Part shown: one piece after another, positions 1 to 7,847 of the stretch
Layout of the letters: every line of letters begins with the position of its first letter
How positions within the stretch are numbered: position 1 is the stretch's first letter
Assembly (NCBI GenBank): GCA_937996595.1
Contig: CALKVC010000147.1
Location: forward strand, 1-51,266
DNA: 51,266 nucleotides
Reading direction: 5' to 3'
Source of the DNA: an uncultured Chitinophagaceae bacterium
GTDB lineage: Bacteria; Bacteroidota; Bacteroidia; Chitinophagales; Chitinophagaceae
The notes under the pieces: generated by a model
The model's database searches: none
Seen by the model: only the letters and a program-made list of their open reading frames with translations
What the model was told of the DNA's origin: nothing
Made by a program: the position numbers and the translations under genes

Positions 1-996
1 GCCACCGGTAAGTATCACACCGCCATTGAGCATTCTGTTATCCAGGCCAACCTGTTTCAGGTGGTATGAAACAAAATCCATGATCTCGCTCATGCGTGCC
101 TGTATGATATTAGCGAGGTTCTTTACTGAAATTTCTTTAGGTGCCATGCCCCGCAAACCAGGTATCGTGATGAAGGCATTGGATTTGGCCTCATCGCTCA
201 ATGCACTTCCGAACTGAATCTTCATTTGCTCAGCCTGTGTTTTCAGTACTCCCAGGCCGGTTTTAATATCATTGGTAATATTCTCTCCGCCAAAAGGGAT
301 TACAGCAGTATGTTTCAGAATTCCCTCATAAAAAACAGCCAGGTCAGTTGTACCACCGCCAATGTCAACAATAGCAACACCGGCTTCCAGGTCCTGATCG
401 CACATTACTGCCGCTGCAGAGGCAAGCGGTTGTAATACCAGGTCCCTGGTTTGAAGCCCGGCTTTTTCCACGCTCCTGTTGATGTTGCGGATGGCATTCT
501 TATCACCGGTGATGATATGGAAATTAGCGCCCACCTTTACACCGCTGTAACCGATGGGGTTTGGTATGTTTTGAAAATTATCTACGGTGAACTCCTGCGG
601 TATCACATCAATTATCTGGTCGCCCGCTGGTATGTATGTACGATACTGGTCTGCCACGAGCCTGTCAATTTCATCCTGTTTTATTTCTTCTTCCAGGTTC
701 TGCCTCACAATGTCTCCTCTGGTCTGAAGACTCTTAATATGATGCCCCGCAATACCTACATACACTTCTGAAATGGTTAGGTTCGGGTTTGATGCATAGC
801 AATTCTCCAAAGCCTGCTGAATGGCTTTTATCGTTTGATCGATATTCAGCACCATACCATGCTGTACACCATTGCTGTTGGCCCTTCCGAAGCCAAGTAT
901 TTCTAATTTGCCGAATTCATTCTTACGGCCGGCAATAGCCGCAATTTTTGTTGTGCCGATGTCGAGGCCAACGATAATGGGTTGTTCCTGGTTCAT
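1..996 (-). CDS. ftsA: FtsA cell-division actin homologue (3' end off the window)
   Basis: Membrane-associated actin-like ATPase that tethers FtsZ filaments to the septal membrane and recruits later division proteins. The 332 codons present start at an ATG at 996 and run off the left edge, so the C-terminal part and amphipathic helix are missing. The N-terminus reads MNQEQPIIVGLDIGTTKIAA, whose GLDIGTTK is the phosphate 1 loop of the actin/Hsp70 fold. A second phosphate loop, VDIGGGTTDLAVF, lies near residue 205, and GGVILTGG sits at the truncated end, as in FtsA. It follows ftsQ after a 42-nt gap and is the last dcw gene visible. ftsZ would be expected next, beyond the window. Identity is very secure; only the 3' end is unknown. 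Confidence 0.96.
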   Translation of the reverse strand, partial: MNQEQPIIVGLDIGTTKIAAIAGRKNEFGKLEILGFGRANSNGVQHGMVLNIDQTIKAIQQALENCYASNPNLTISEVYVGIAGHHIKSLQTRGDIVRQNLEEEIKQDEIDRLVADQYRTYIPAGDQIIDVIPQEFTVDNFQNIPNPIGYSGVKVGANFHIITGDKNAIRNINRSVEKAGLQTRDLVLQPLASAAAVMCDQDLEAGVAIVDIGGGTTDLAVFYEGILKHTAVIPFGGENITNDIKTGLGVLKTQAEQMKIQFGSALSDEAKSNAFITIPGLRGMAPKEISVKNLANIIQARMSEIMDFVSYHLKQVGLDNRMLNGGVILTGG

Positions 997-1038
997 AATT
1001 GTATGTTTTTGTGTTTGTATGTTTTTATATTAAGTATG

Positions 1039-2193
1039 TTAATATTCGTTTGCTGAAGGCATGGTAGCTTTCGGCTTCTGTTGCTGTTTCAATACCGGTT
1101 TCTTTTTCTCCATAACCGTTTTTTTCTTTTCTGCAGCCGGTTTTTGAACAGGTTTGGGCGCCGGTTTTACAGGTGCCGCAGTTACCGGTTTTGTTTGTGG
1201 CTGTGCAACAGGTTGAGCAGGCGTTTCCTCATATCCGGCATCTCCCGGTTCATCCCGCTGAAAGGATTGCTGGATTATGCTGATGTCATTATCCTTCTTA
1301 TCATCCTGTTTGAACCTTGAAACAGTATCTTCAGCATATCTTACCGCATTGGCTGCAATGATTTCCATCATTTGCCGCGTACGCAAAGAGTCTGCACTAA
1401 CATCATCTTTGCCGCGTATTTTAGCAACAACCTGGTTCTTATATTGCAGGTTAATGATACTGTACCGGTTCCAGCCGGTTTTCATAATTACTTTCTTATA
1501 AAACTGCAGCAGTTTATTAAACTTGGCATCAAGGTCTGTAGCGTTTCCGAAAACAATTACCTGCCCGCCGATCTTTGGCACCATTTCAAAAACCCTTTGT
1601 GCAGTTATATCAACCTGGTCAATCATGGCCATGAGAAAAGAATCTGAGTACAGTTTCATGCTGATATTCCGTATATCACGCAACAGGGAACTATCTGCTT
1701 TTGACAGCACTTTTGTATCTGTAGGGAACCCGGTAAATACCGGCAGCCTTGCCGAAAATTTCTCACTAAGGGGAAGCATGGTAATGTCCTTATCAATATA
1801 AAATGTTCCGCCTCCTGTGGTAAATACCCTGGCAACAGGTTCCCTTTCTTCCACTTCTACGCGTAATTTGTCATTGTTATCAAAGAACAGCTCGGCTTCC
1901 TGAATCCATACATCTTTCTTCAAAGCAGATTCCATGGCAGCCAGGTTAAAAGCATCAATAGGTTTACCTACCGGCTTAGTACCGGTATAAGTACCAATCA
2001 CTTTCAGCACATCCTGCTTATCAATAAAGAAATTGGTGCTCACGCCACTGATATTTACTTCAATACCTTTACACCGTGTTGCATCTTTCTTTTTAACAGC
2101 TGCAACCAGCAACACAACGGCAGCACAACCTGTGGCAGCCCACAAAATACCAGCCAGGATATTCTTTATTTTATTTTTTGTTGTCAATTTCAT
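1039..2193 (-). CDS. ftsQ: FtsQ/DivIB-type division protein with long Pro/Lys-rich C-terminal tail
   Basis: Bitopic inner-membrane protein of the FtsQLB complex that links early and late divisome proteins. The 384 residues show a short basic cytoplasmic start (MKLTTKNKIKN), one membrane segment at about 12-32, a POTRA-like region at about 42-115 (VNISGVSTNFFIDKQDVLKV), and a beta-rich FtsQ domain to about residue 290. The last 75-80 residues are a low-complexity tail of Pro, Lys, Gln and Ala (QPQTKPVTAAPVKPAPKPVQ), which should lie in the periplasm. E. coli FtsQ is about 276 residues, so the tail accounts for most of the extra length. The gene sits between murC (19-nt gap) and ftsA, the standard position. 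The sequence itself is divergent, so the call leans on topology and synteny. Confidence 0.9.
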   Translation of the reverse strand: MKLTTKNKIKNILAGILWAATGCAAVVLLVAAVKKKDATRCKGIEVNISGVSTNFFIDKQDVLKVIGTYTGTKPVGKPIDAFNLAAMESALKKDVWIQEAELFFDNNDKLRVEVEEREPVARVFTTGGGTFYIDKDITMLPLSEKFSARLPVFTGFPTDTKVLSKADSSLLRDIRNISMKLYSDSFLMAMIDQVDITAQRVFEMVPKIGGQVIVFGNATDLDAKFNKLLQFYKKVIMKTGWNRYSIINLQYKNQVVAKIRGKDDVSADSLRTRQMMEIIAANAVRYAEDTVSRFKQDDKKDNDISIIQQSFQRDEPGDAGYEETPAQPVAQPQTKPVTAAPVKPAPKPVQKPAAEKKKTVMEKKKPVLKQQQKPKATMPSANEY

Positions 2194-2212
2194 TTCTCTA
2201 TAATGGAGCCGG

Positions 2213-3586
2213 TCAATTCAATACCTGCTTTATCGGTTCAACAAGTTTGTCAATATCGCCAGCCCCTGCCGTAATCAGAAAACCGGGTTTACTAATCTTT
2301 AGCGTTGATATAAGCGCCTCCTTATCCAACAACTTTACATCCGCATGATGCATCCGTTCCCTTATCATATCACTGCTTACCCCTGCAATCGGTTTTTCCC
2401 TTGCCGGATAAATGGGCAACAACAATACTTCATCTGCCATGTCAAGCACTTCTGCAAAGCCGTCTGCAAAATCCCTTGTCCTGCTAAACAGGTGCGGCTG
2501 AAATACGACCGTGCATTTCATACCCGGAAAAAGTTCTTTTGCCCCGGTTATCAATGCCCTTAATTCTTCCGGGTGATGGGCATAATCATCAATCATAACC
2601 TTGTCATCATTCTTAATCACATACTCAAACCTGCGTTTCACACCACGGAATGAAGCAATTGCTGCCCTGATTTTTGCCGGCTCAATACCGAATCTCATTG
2701 CAACTGCCATGGCGGCTATTGAATTTTCAATATTATGCATACCACCCATATTCAATTCCACATCATTCAGCCGTTCGCCATTGATCATTACATCATACAG
2801 GTAACTTCCCTTGTTCATCCGGATATTTTCAGCATATGCATCAGCATTTTTATCCTGCAAGCCATAGGTAATATGGTTTGCAACCGAAAACTCATTGCTT
2901 CTGTGCAACCCATTTTTAGTGATCAGCGTTCCGCCCTCTTTAACCTTTCCTGAAAAAGCGATAAATGCATCTTCCAGGTTTTCCGCTGTGCCATATATAT
3001 CGAGGTGGTCTGCATCCATCGCCGTTATGATGGCGATATCCGGGTTTAATTTCAAAAAACTCCTGTCGTATTCATCCGCTTCAGCAACTGAAACCTGTTT
3101 GTTGCTACCGGATGTTTTTTCCTGCGGCCAGAAATTTGTATCATAATTGCTGGCGATACCGCCCAAAAAAGCGGCACAACCAGTTCCGCTGTCCCTGAAA
3201 ATATGGGCAACCATGGCGCTTGTGGTTGTTTTCCCATGGGTTCCAGCTACACAAATACTATAAGTGGCACTTGTAATCAACCCCAGCACATCACTCCTTT
3301 TCATTATCGTATAATTATTGCTTTTGTAATAATTATACTCTTTGTGGTCTGCCGGAACGGCCGGTGTATAAACCACGAGGCCTGCTTCTTTGTCAATGAA
3401 CTGTATATCATCTTCAAAATGAATGCTGATACCTTCAGTTTGCAGTGCTGTAGTGAGCGCCGTGGGTGTTTTATCGTACCCGCTCACCTTAACACCATTA
3501 TAATTAAAATACCTTGCCAGTGCGCTCATGCCGATGCCACCGATGCCGATGAAATAAACAGATGATATGTCCTTTATTCCTTTCAC
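2213..3586 (-). CDS. murC: UDP-N-acetylmuramate--L-alanine ligase
   Basis: Cytoplasmic ATP-dependent ligase that adds L-Ala to UDP-MurNAc, the first step of stem-peptide synthesis. The 457-residue protein has the three Mur-ligase domains. The N-terminal Rossmann-like UDP-binding domain begins IGIGGIGMSALA (about 13-24). The ATP loop GTHGKTTT is at about 115-122. The C-terminal domain contains DDYAHHPEE, the MurC signature HHP. Length is normal for the family. It starts at the ATG at 3586, one base beyond the end of murG at 3587, so the two are almost certainly translationally coupled. No ddl gene follows it; ftsQ comes directly afterwards. Confidence 0.97.
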   Translation of the reverse strand: MKGIKDISSVYFIGIGGIGMSALARYFNYNGVKVSGYDKTPTALTTALQTEGISIHFEDDIQFIDKEAGLVVYTPAVPADHKEYNYYKSNNYTIMKRSDVLGLITSATYSICVAGTHGKTTTSAMVAHIFRDSGTGCAAFLGGIASNYDTNFWPQEKTSGSNKQVSVAEADEYDRSFLKLNPDIAIITAMDADHLDIYGTAENLEDAFIAFSGKVKEGGTLITKNGLHRSNEFSVANHITYGLQDKNADAYAENIRMNKGSYLYDVMINGERLNDVELNMGGMHNIENSIAAMAVAMRFGIEPAKIRAAIASFRGVKRRFEYVIKNDDKVMIDDYAHHPEELRALITGAKELFPGMKCTVVFQPHLFSRTRDFADGFAEVLDMADEVLLLPIYPAREKPIAGVSSDMIRERMHHADVKLLDKEALISTLKISKPGFLITAGAGDIDKLVEPIKQVLN

Positions 3587-4729
3587 TTATTTATTTACTA
3601 TGATGCTGACAATTTCCTTTGCAATCACCTTATCTGCTTCCGCATTTCCCAACCTGCCAATATTTGCCTTCAGGCTTTCCTGAAGCTTTTCATCTTTTGA
3701 AAGACTGATCACTGCAGGAACCAACTTTGATAACGCATCATTGTTACTGATAAGCATGGCTGCCTGTTTATTAACTAAATTTTGTGCATTGGCCGTCTGG
3801 TGATCTTCTGCAGCAAACGGGTAAGGCACAAAAATCACCGGTTTCCTTACCAGGCACAATTCAGCAATTGCCATTGCACCGCTTCGGCTGATCACCATAT
3901 CAGCAGCCCCATATGCATATTCCATCTGCATGATAAAGTCATTCACATAAATATCTTTTTTCCCTTTACAGCGTTCGCGGGCCCTATCTGCAAACGGTTT
4001 TCCTGTTTGCCATATTAACTGGAGTCCGTTTGCTTCAAAAAGATCTATATCCTTGTCAATGGCTTCATTAATACTTTTTGCACCCAGGCTGCCTCCAATA
4101 CACAATACTGTTTTCTTATCGGCGCTTAACCCAAAATGTTTCATCGCATCCGCTTTGGAAATATTTTGCGCTGCAATAGACTGGCGCACCGGGTTACCGG
4201 TAACCACTAATTTCCGTGCTGGAAAAAATTTTTCCATGCCATCTGTTGCCACAAAAATCCTGGTGGCCCTTTTACCCAGCAGTATATTTGATTTGCCGGC
4301 AAACGAATTGCTTTCATGGATGAATGTGTCTATACCGCGGTTTTGTGCATAGCGTAAAACCGGGAAACTGGAATATCCACCCACGCCAATTACAGCGTCA
4401 GGCCTGAACCTGTCAAATATCTTTCGTACCTGGAAAAAACTTTTAATCAGTTTTAACGGTAAACTGATATTTTTTATCAAAGAGCTCCGGTTAAACCCTG
4501 CAATGGTTAACCCAACAATTTCATATCCAGCCTGTGGCACTTTTTCCATTTCCATCTTTCCTGTTGCCCCAACAAACAGGAAAGAAGCGGAAGGCAATTG
4601 TTCCCGTATTGCATTGGCGATGGCAATAGCCGGGAAAATATGTCCGCCGGTTCCCCCGCCTGCTATGATAAACCTGGTTCCATTGCCGTTTCCGGTAACC
4701 AATTTCTTTTTTATGTTTTGCCCGTCCAT
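3587..4729 (-). CDS. murG: Lipid II synthase MurG (UDP-GlcNAc transferase)
   Basis: Peripheral inner-membrane GT-B glycosyltransferase that transfers GlcNAc from UDP-GlcNAc to lipid I, giving lipid II. In the 380 residues, the glycine-rich lipid-binding loop GGGTGGH is at about 24-30, a second G-loop GVGGYSS at about 115, and the UDP-GlcNAc-binding C-domain contains GGSLGAKSIN and SRSGAMAIAE, followed by PYPFAAEDHQTANA (the conserved H-Q-x-x-NA). The first 18 residues (MDGQNIKKKLVTGNGNGT) are a hydrophilic extension. ftsW ends at 4730, directly adjacent, and murC begins at 3586, so the three genes form one tightly packed block. Confidence 0.97.
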   Translation of the reverse strand: MDGQNIKKKLVTGNGNGTRFIIAGGGTGGHIFPAIAIANAIREQLPSASFLFVGATGKMEMEKVPQAGYEIVGLTIAGFNRSSLIKNISLPLKLIKSFFQVRKIFDRFRPDAVIGVGGYSSFPVLRYAQNRGIDTFIHESNSFAGKSNILLGKRATRIFVATDGMEKFFPARKLVVTGNPVRQSIAAQNISKADAMKHFGLSADKKTVLCIGGSLGAKSINEAIDKDIDLFEANGLQLIWQTGKPFADRARERCKGKKDIYVNDFIMQMEYAYGAADMVISRSGAMAIAELCLVRKPVIFVPYPFAAEDHQTANAQNLVNKQAAMLISNNDALSKLVPAVISLSKDEKLQESLKANIGRLGNAEADKVIAKEIVSIIVNK

Positions 4730-6061
4730 CTATGCTGGTTCCTCTTCAGTTTTGTCTTTCACTTCCGTTTCCTTTACTACAGCAGGTTGTAATTTTCCTT
4801 CCTGCTGTTCTACGTTCCTGGCTACGCTTAAAATAATTCCGATTGCCAGGCAGGTGAACAGGAAACTGCTTCCTCCCATACTCACCAATGGTAACGTAAC
4901 TCCCGTATTTGGAAACAGGTTTACATTTACACCCATGTTAGCAATAGCTTGTATTACCAGTGTAAAACTGAGCGCCAATGCCAGGAATGCACCAAATGCA
5001 TAGGGGCATTTCCTGTATAAACGGATACACCGGTACAGGAAAAGCAGGTAAATAAACAGTATGACAGCCGCTCCCAGTAAACCATATTCCTCAATGATGA
5101 TGGCATAAATGAAATCGCTGTAACTGTGCGGAAGAAAATTCCTCTGTTCGCTGTTACCCGGGCCAAGACCAAGCCAGCCACCGTTTGCAATGGCAATCTT
5201 TGCCTGGTTTATCTGGTATAGTTTTTCACTGTCATCTTCCTTCTTGCTATATACGAATGTTTGTATCCGGCTTATCCAGGTTGGTATGCGGCCTGAAGCA
5301 ATGATTGCCGGAAGTTTTTTGGTTTCACCTGTGCTTGAATCGTATGTTGACACGGCTATGCTGATGAGCAGGATGATTGGTATCATTGCAATGCCCAGTG
5401 TATATAAAATATGTTTTGTGCTAACCCTGCCGATGAACATAAGCATGAGGCTTGTTCCAAAAATCAAAATAGAAGTAGACAGGTTGGCTGGCGCTATGAG
5501 TATGCAGATGATGGCAACCGGGACGATGATTGGTAAAAACCCTTTCTTAAAATCCTTGATCACATTCTGTTTACGGCTGAGTTGCCTGCTCATGTACATG
5601 AACAGGGCCAGCTTGGCGAGGTCTGAGGTCTGGAACGTCATATTGATCACCGGTAATTTGATCCACCTGCTTCCGGCATTCAGTTGCACACCAAACAGTA
5701 ATGTATAAATGAGCAATGGTATGGAGATAAGGAATAATACCAGCGCTACCCTTGAATATACCGCATAATTTATCCTATGTGCGAAATAAATGATGATGAG
5801 CCCCAGGATGATGAATGCAAATTGCTTGAACAGGTAACTCTCGGTGCTTTTACTCATCCTGTATGCCAGTGATCCGGTGCTGCTGTATACCAGCAGGAGG
5901 CTTGCCAGTGTTAAGATGATTACGATGGCCCAGATAAACTTATCACCCCTTGTCTTGCTAACGAGGTTATCCCCCATTCCCTTTAACGGGGAGCTAAGTA
6001 CCGCTTCTGCGCTGTCGGAATACCCGAACAATTGTTTCAATATGGATTTTACTTCAGCCAT
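4730..6061 (-). CDS. ftsW: FtsW, SEDS-family septal peptidoglycan polymerase
   Basis: Polytopic SEDS glycosyltransferase that polymerises lipid II at the division septum together with the class B PBP FtsI. The 443 residues contain about ten hydrophobic segments, beginning near residue 39. SEDS-type motifs include KLPVINMTFQTSDLAKLALF (conserved Q-x-S-D/E-x-x-K region, about 131-150), the loop GGWLGLGPGNSEQRNFLPH, and YSDFIYAIIIEEYG. The last loop, NLFPNTGVTLPLVSMGGSS, matches the P-x-T-G-x-x-L-P-x-x-S-x-G-G signature. A charged 30-residue tail (KETEVKDKTEEEP) ends the protein. It directly abuts murG and follows murD by 26 nt. Position in the dcw cluster supports FtsW rather than RodA. Confidence 0.96.
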   Translation of the reverse strand: MAEVKSILKQLFGYSDSAEAVLSSPLKGMGDNLVSKTRGDKFIWAIVIILTLASLLLVYSSTGSLAYRMSKSTESYLFKQFAFIILGLIIIYFAHRINYAVYSRVALVLFLISIPLLIYTLLFGVQLNAGSRWIKLPVINMTFQTSDLAKLALFMYMSRQLSRKQNVIKDFKKGFLPIIVPVAIICILIAPANLSTSILIFGTSLMLMFIGRVSTKHILYTLGIAMIPIILLISIAVSTYDSSTGETKKLPAIIASGRIPTWISRIQTFVYSKKEDDSEKLYQINQAKIAIANGGWLGLGPGNSEQRNFLPHSYSDFIYAIIIEEYGLLGAAVILFIYLLFLYRCIRLYRKCPYAFGAFLALALSFTLVIQAIANMGVNVNLFPNTGVTLPLVSMGGSSFLFTCLAIGIILSVARNVEQQEGKLQPAVVKETEVKDKTEEEPA

Positions 6062-6087
6062 GTCAAACGCTGCTTGTCATATGGTTT

Positions 6088-7428
6088 TTATAAATTCTTT
6101 ACAGCCTGTTTAAATTGCCTGCCCCTGTCTTCATAGTTTTTAAAAAGGTCGAAGCTGGCACATGCAGGGCTAAGCAACACCACTTCCCCCTTATTTGAAA
6201 AATGAAATGCAGCCTGAACCGCTTCCTGTGCGTTGGCGGTGTTAACAATCAGCGGAACAATGTCTCCGAAAGCTTCATGGATCTTCCGGTTATCTGTTCC
6301 CATACATACGATTGCTTTCACTTTCTCTTTCACAAGGTCTTTCAGCAGGTTATAGTCATTGCCTTTATCTACACCGCCAAGTATGAGGATCACGGGTTTT
6401 GTCATACTTTCCAGGGCAAACCAGGTGCTGTTCACGTTGGTTGCTTTGCTGTCATTTATAAACTCAACCCCTTTGATATTCGCCACATGTTCCATGCGGT
6501 GTTCCAGGCTTTCAAAGGTTTGCAGCGCTTCCCTTATTTTTTCTTTGCGTATATCCAACGCCGTTGCTGCCAGGCTTGCTGCCATACTGTTGTACTGGTT
6601 ATGTTTTCCTTTAATGGCAAAATCTTCTACACTCATCTGCATTTCTTCGCCCTTCCATTTAAGATGCATCTTTGCATTTGTCAGGTAGGCTCCTTGTGGC
6701 AGTTCTTTACTCATGGTAATAGGCGCTTTGGTTGATTTTATGGGATAGTTAGTGAGGTATTTCATGGTTGTTTCATCGTCCAGGTTATATATGAATACAT
6801 CACCCGGAAGCTGGTTTTCTGCAATCCTGAATTTGCTCCTGGCATAATTCTCCAGCTTATAATCGTACCTGTCAAGATGATCTTCTGTAATATTTGTAAG
6901 CACTGCCACATCGGGCCTGAATGAAATGATGTCATCCAGTTGAAAAGAGCTTATCTCAGCTACATACAATTCATGCGGATCTGAAGCTACCTGCCTGGCA
7001 AAGGAATACCCGATGTTGCCAACCATGGCACAATCCTTATTGGCATGCCTGCAGATATGAAAGGTGAGAGCGGTGGTGGTGGTTTTTCCGTTGCTGCCGG
7101 TAATGGCTATCACTTTGCTGTTTCCGATGTACCGGAATGCGAATTCGATTTCGCTGATCACGGGAATATTTTTCTCCCTGATCCTGATGATGATGCCGGC
7201 ATTTCCCGGTATACCCGGACTTTTAATCACTTCATCTGCATTCAGTATGGCAGACTCTGTATGTCCTGATTCCTCATAGTTGATACCATGAGTTTCCAGT
7301 TCGGTGCGGAATTTTTCGCTGATTTTTCCGCCGTCGCTTACAAAAACATCATACCCCTGGCGGGTTGCGAGCAATGCTGCCCCAACCCCGCTTTCCCCTG
7401 CCCCCAGGATGACAATCCTCTTTTTCAT
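6088..7428 (-). CDS. murD: UDP-N-acetylmuramoylalanine--D-glutamate ligase
   Basis: Cytoplasmic ligase that adds D-Glu to UDP-MurNAc-L-Ala. I prefer the ATG at 7428 (MKKRIVILGAGESGVG), because the dinucleotide-like fold starts immediately. An in-frame ATG at 7443 would add only five residues (MHETH). The ATP loop GSNGKTTTT lies at about 111-119 and the Mur-ligase central motif ITEDHLDRY follows. The C-terminal domain has NDSKATN and LILGGVDKGNDYN, both typical of MurD. Length (446 residues) is normal. The region upstream is unusual. Instead of mraY abutting it, a 400-nt stretch of repeated micro-ORFs intervenes, and the last of these ends only 7 nt before the chosen ATG. Confidence 0.96.
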   Translation of the reverse strand: MKKRIVILGAGESGVGAALLATRQGYDVFVSDGGKISEKFRTELETHGINYEESGHTESAILNADEVIKSPGIPGNAGIIIRIREKNIPVISEIEFAFRYIGNSKVIAITGSNGKTTTTALTFHICRHANKDCAMVGNIGYSFARQVASDPHELYVAEISSFQLDDIISFRPDVAVLTNITEDHLDRYDYKLENYARSKFRIAENQLPGDVFIYNLDDETTMKYLTNYPIKSTKAPITMSKELPQGAYLTNAKMHLKWKGEEMQMSVEDFAIKGKHNQYNSMAASLAATALDIRKEKIREALQTFESLEHRMEHVANIKGVEFINDSKATNVNSTWFALESMTKPVILILGGVDKGNDYNLLKDLVKEKVKAIVCMGTDNRKIHEAFGDIVPLIVNTANAQEAVQAAFHFSNKGEVVLLSPACASFDLFKNYEDRGRQFKQAVKNL

Positions 7429-7435
7429 GTGTGTT

Positions 7436-7471
7436 TCATGCATTTACAAAAAAATGGTTCTTCAAAAGCAT
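7436..7471 (-). CDS. Candidate micro-ORF, 11 residues, just upstream of murD
   Basis: An ATG at 7471 opens the frame MLLKNHFFVNA, and its TGA ends 7 nt before the murD ATG. This is the last of the five LLKNHF units. Short distance and same strand would allow translational coupling with murD or a leader-peptide role, but nothing in the sequence proves translation. There is no clear ribosome-binding site, as is usual in this phylum. Treat as a hypothesis. Confidence 0.3.
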   Translation of the reverse strand: MLLKNHFFVNA

Positions 7472-7504
7472 AGAATTTAACAGGTAATAGTATACAGACC
7501 TTCC

Positions 7505-7555
7505 TGCTCAATAAAAGTGGTTCTTCAATAGTATTGACTTTTACAGGACAAATTT
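7505..7555. repeat. Perfect 51-bp direct repeat, copy 1 (B unit)
   Basis: This stretch begins TGCTCAATAAAAGTGG and ends GGACAAATTT, and it is identical to 7642-7692. On the minus strand it carries the frame ILLKNHFY followed by a stop, without an ATG. The identity indicates recent duplication or gene conversion within the array. Confidence 0.95.
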
Positions 7556-7609
7556 TCCTATATCAGGCATATTGACTTCATGGATAAAAAAATGGTTCTT
7601 CAACGGCAT
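7541..7609 (-). CDS. Candidate micro-ORF, 22 residues, LLKNHF family
   Basis: The frame runs from the ATG at 7609 to the TAA at 7541. It starts MPLKNHFFIHEV and ends IGKFVL. It is the middle A unit of the array, and its 3' end extends into the neighbouring B unit. The GKFVL-stop end is also encoded, without its own ATG, upstream of the other B copy. Whether it is made is unknown. Confidence 0.28.
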   Translation of the reverse strand: MPLKNHFFIHEVNMPDIGKFVL

Positions 7610-7641
7610 GAATGTAACAGGTCTTATGATCAACCCATTCG

Positions 7642-7692
7642 TGCTCAATAAAAGTGGTTCTTCAATAGTATTGACTTTTACAGGACAAATTT
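7642..7692. repeat. Perfect 51-bp direct repeat, copy 2 (B unit)
   Basis: Identical partner of 7505-7555, lying 137 bp away. The flanks differ from copy 1 within a few bases on either side, so the identical block has sharp edges. Confidence 0.95.
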
Positions 7693-7695
7693 CCC

Positions 7696-7746
7696 TCAAA
7701 GAATACCGTTGCTGTATTCAGGATAAAAATGGTTTTTCAACAGCAT
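7696..7746 (-). CDS. Candidate micro-ORF, 16 residues, LLKNHF family
   Basis: The frame MLLKNHFYPEYSNGIL runs from the ATG at 7746 to the TGA at 7696. It is the first unit met by a polymerase coming from mraY. Compared with the other units, the core differs mostly at third codon positions (CTG/CTT/CTA, AAA/AAG, CAT/CAC). That is the pattern expected if the peptide sequence is under selection, although five copies are too few for a test by eye. Confidence 0.28.
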   Translation of the reverse strand: MLLKNHFYPEYSNGIL

Positions 7747-7847
7747 AGAATTTAACGGATCGTCAATTTCACAGATAAAGCACTGGTAACAATTGAAAGG
7801 CCTTTATGCCACGGAATCGATCCCGGGCCGGGCTTTTCAAAAAATAC

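Larger units (their letters stand above)
7436..7752 (-). repeat. Five-unit repeat array in the mraY-murD gap (about 137-bp higher-order period)
   Basis: The motif TGGTTCTTCAA, or TGGTTTTTCAA in the last copy, occurs on the plus strand at 7455, 7518, 7593, 7655 and 7730. The spacings are 63, 75, 62 and 75. The array is therefore an A-B-A-B-A alternation with a period of 137-138 bp, consistent with tandem duplication of a two-part unit. The two B units share a perfect 51-bp identity (7505-7555 and 7642-7692). The A units have diverged more. Read on the minus strand, the direction of the dcw genes, all five units encode the same core, LLKNHF followed by F or Y (PLKNHF in the middle copy). The array fills most of the 419 nt between mraY and murD. 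Confidence 0.9.

Noticed and set aside
3052..3237. Antisense frames inside the dcw genes (for example 61 codons within murC)
   Set aside because: They overlap well-supported genes with clear motifs and have no recognisable content of their own.
7436..7752. CRISPR-like array
   Set aside because: Units are imperfect, spacing alternates 63/75, the intervals are themselves related, and no cas gene is present.
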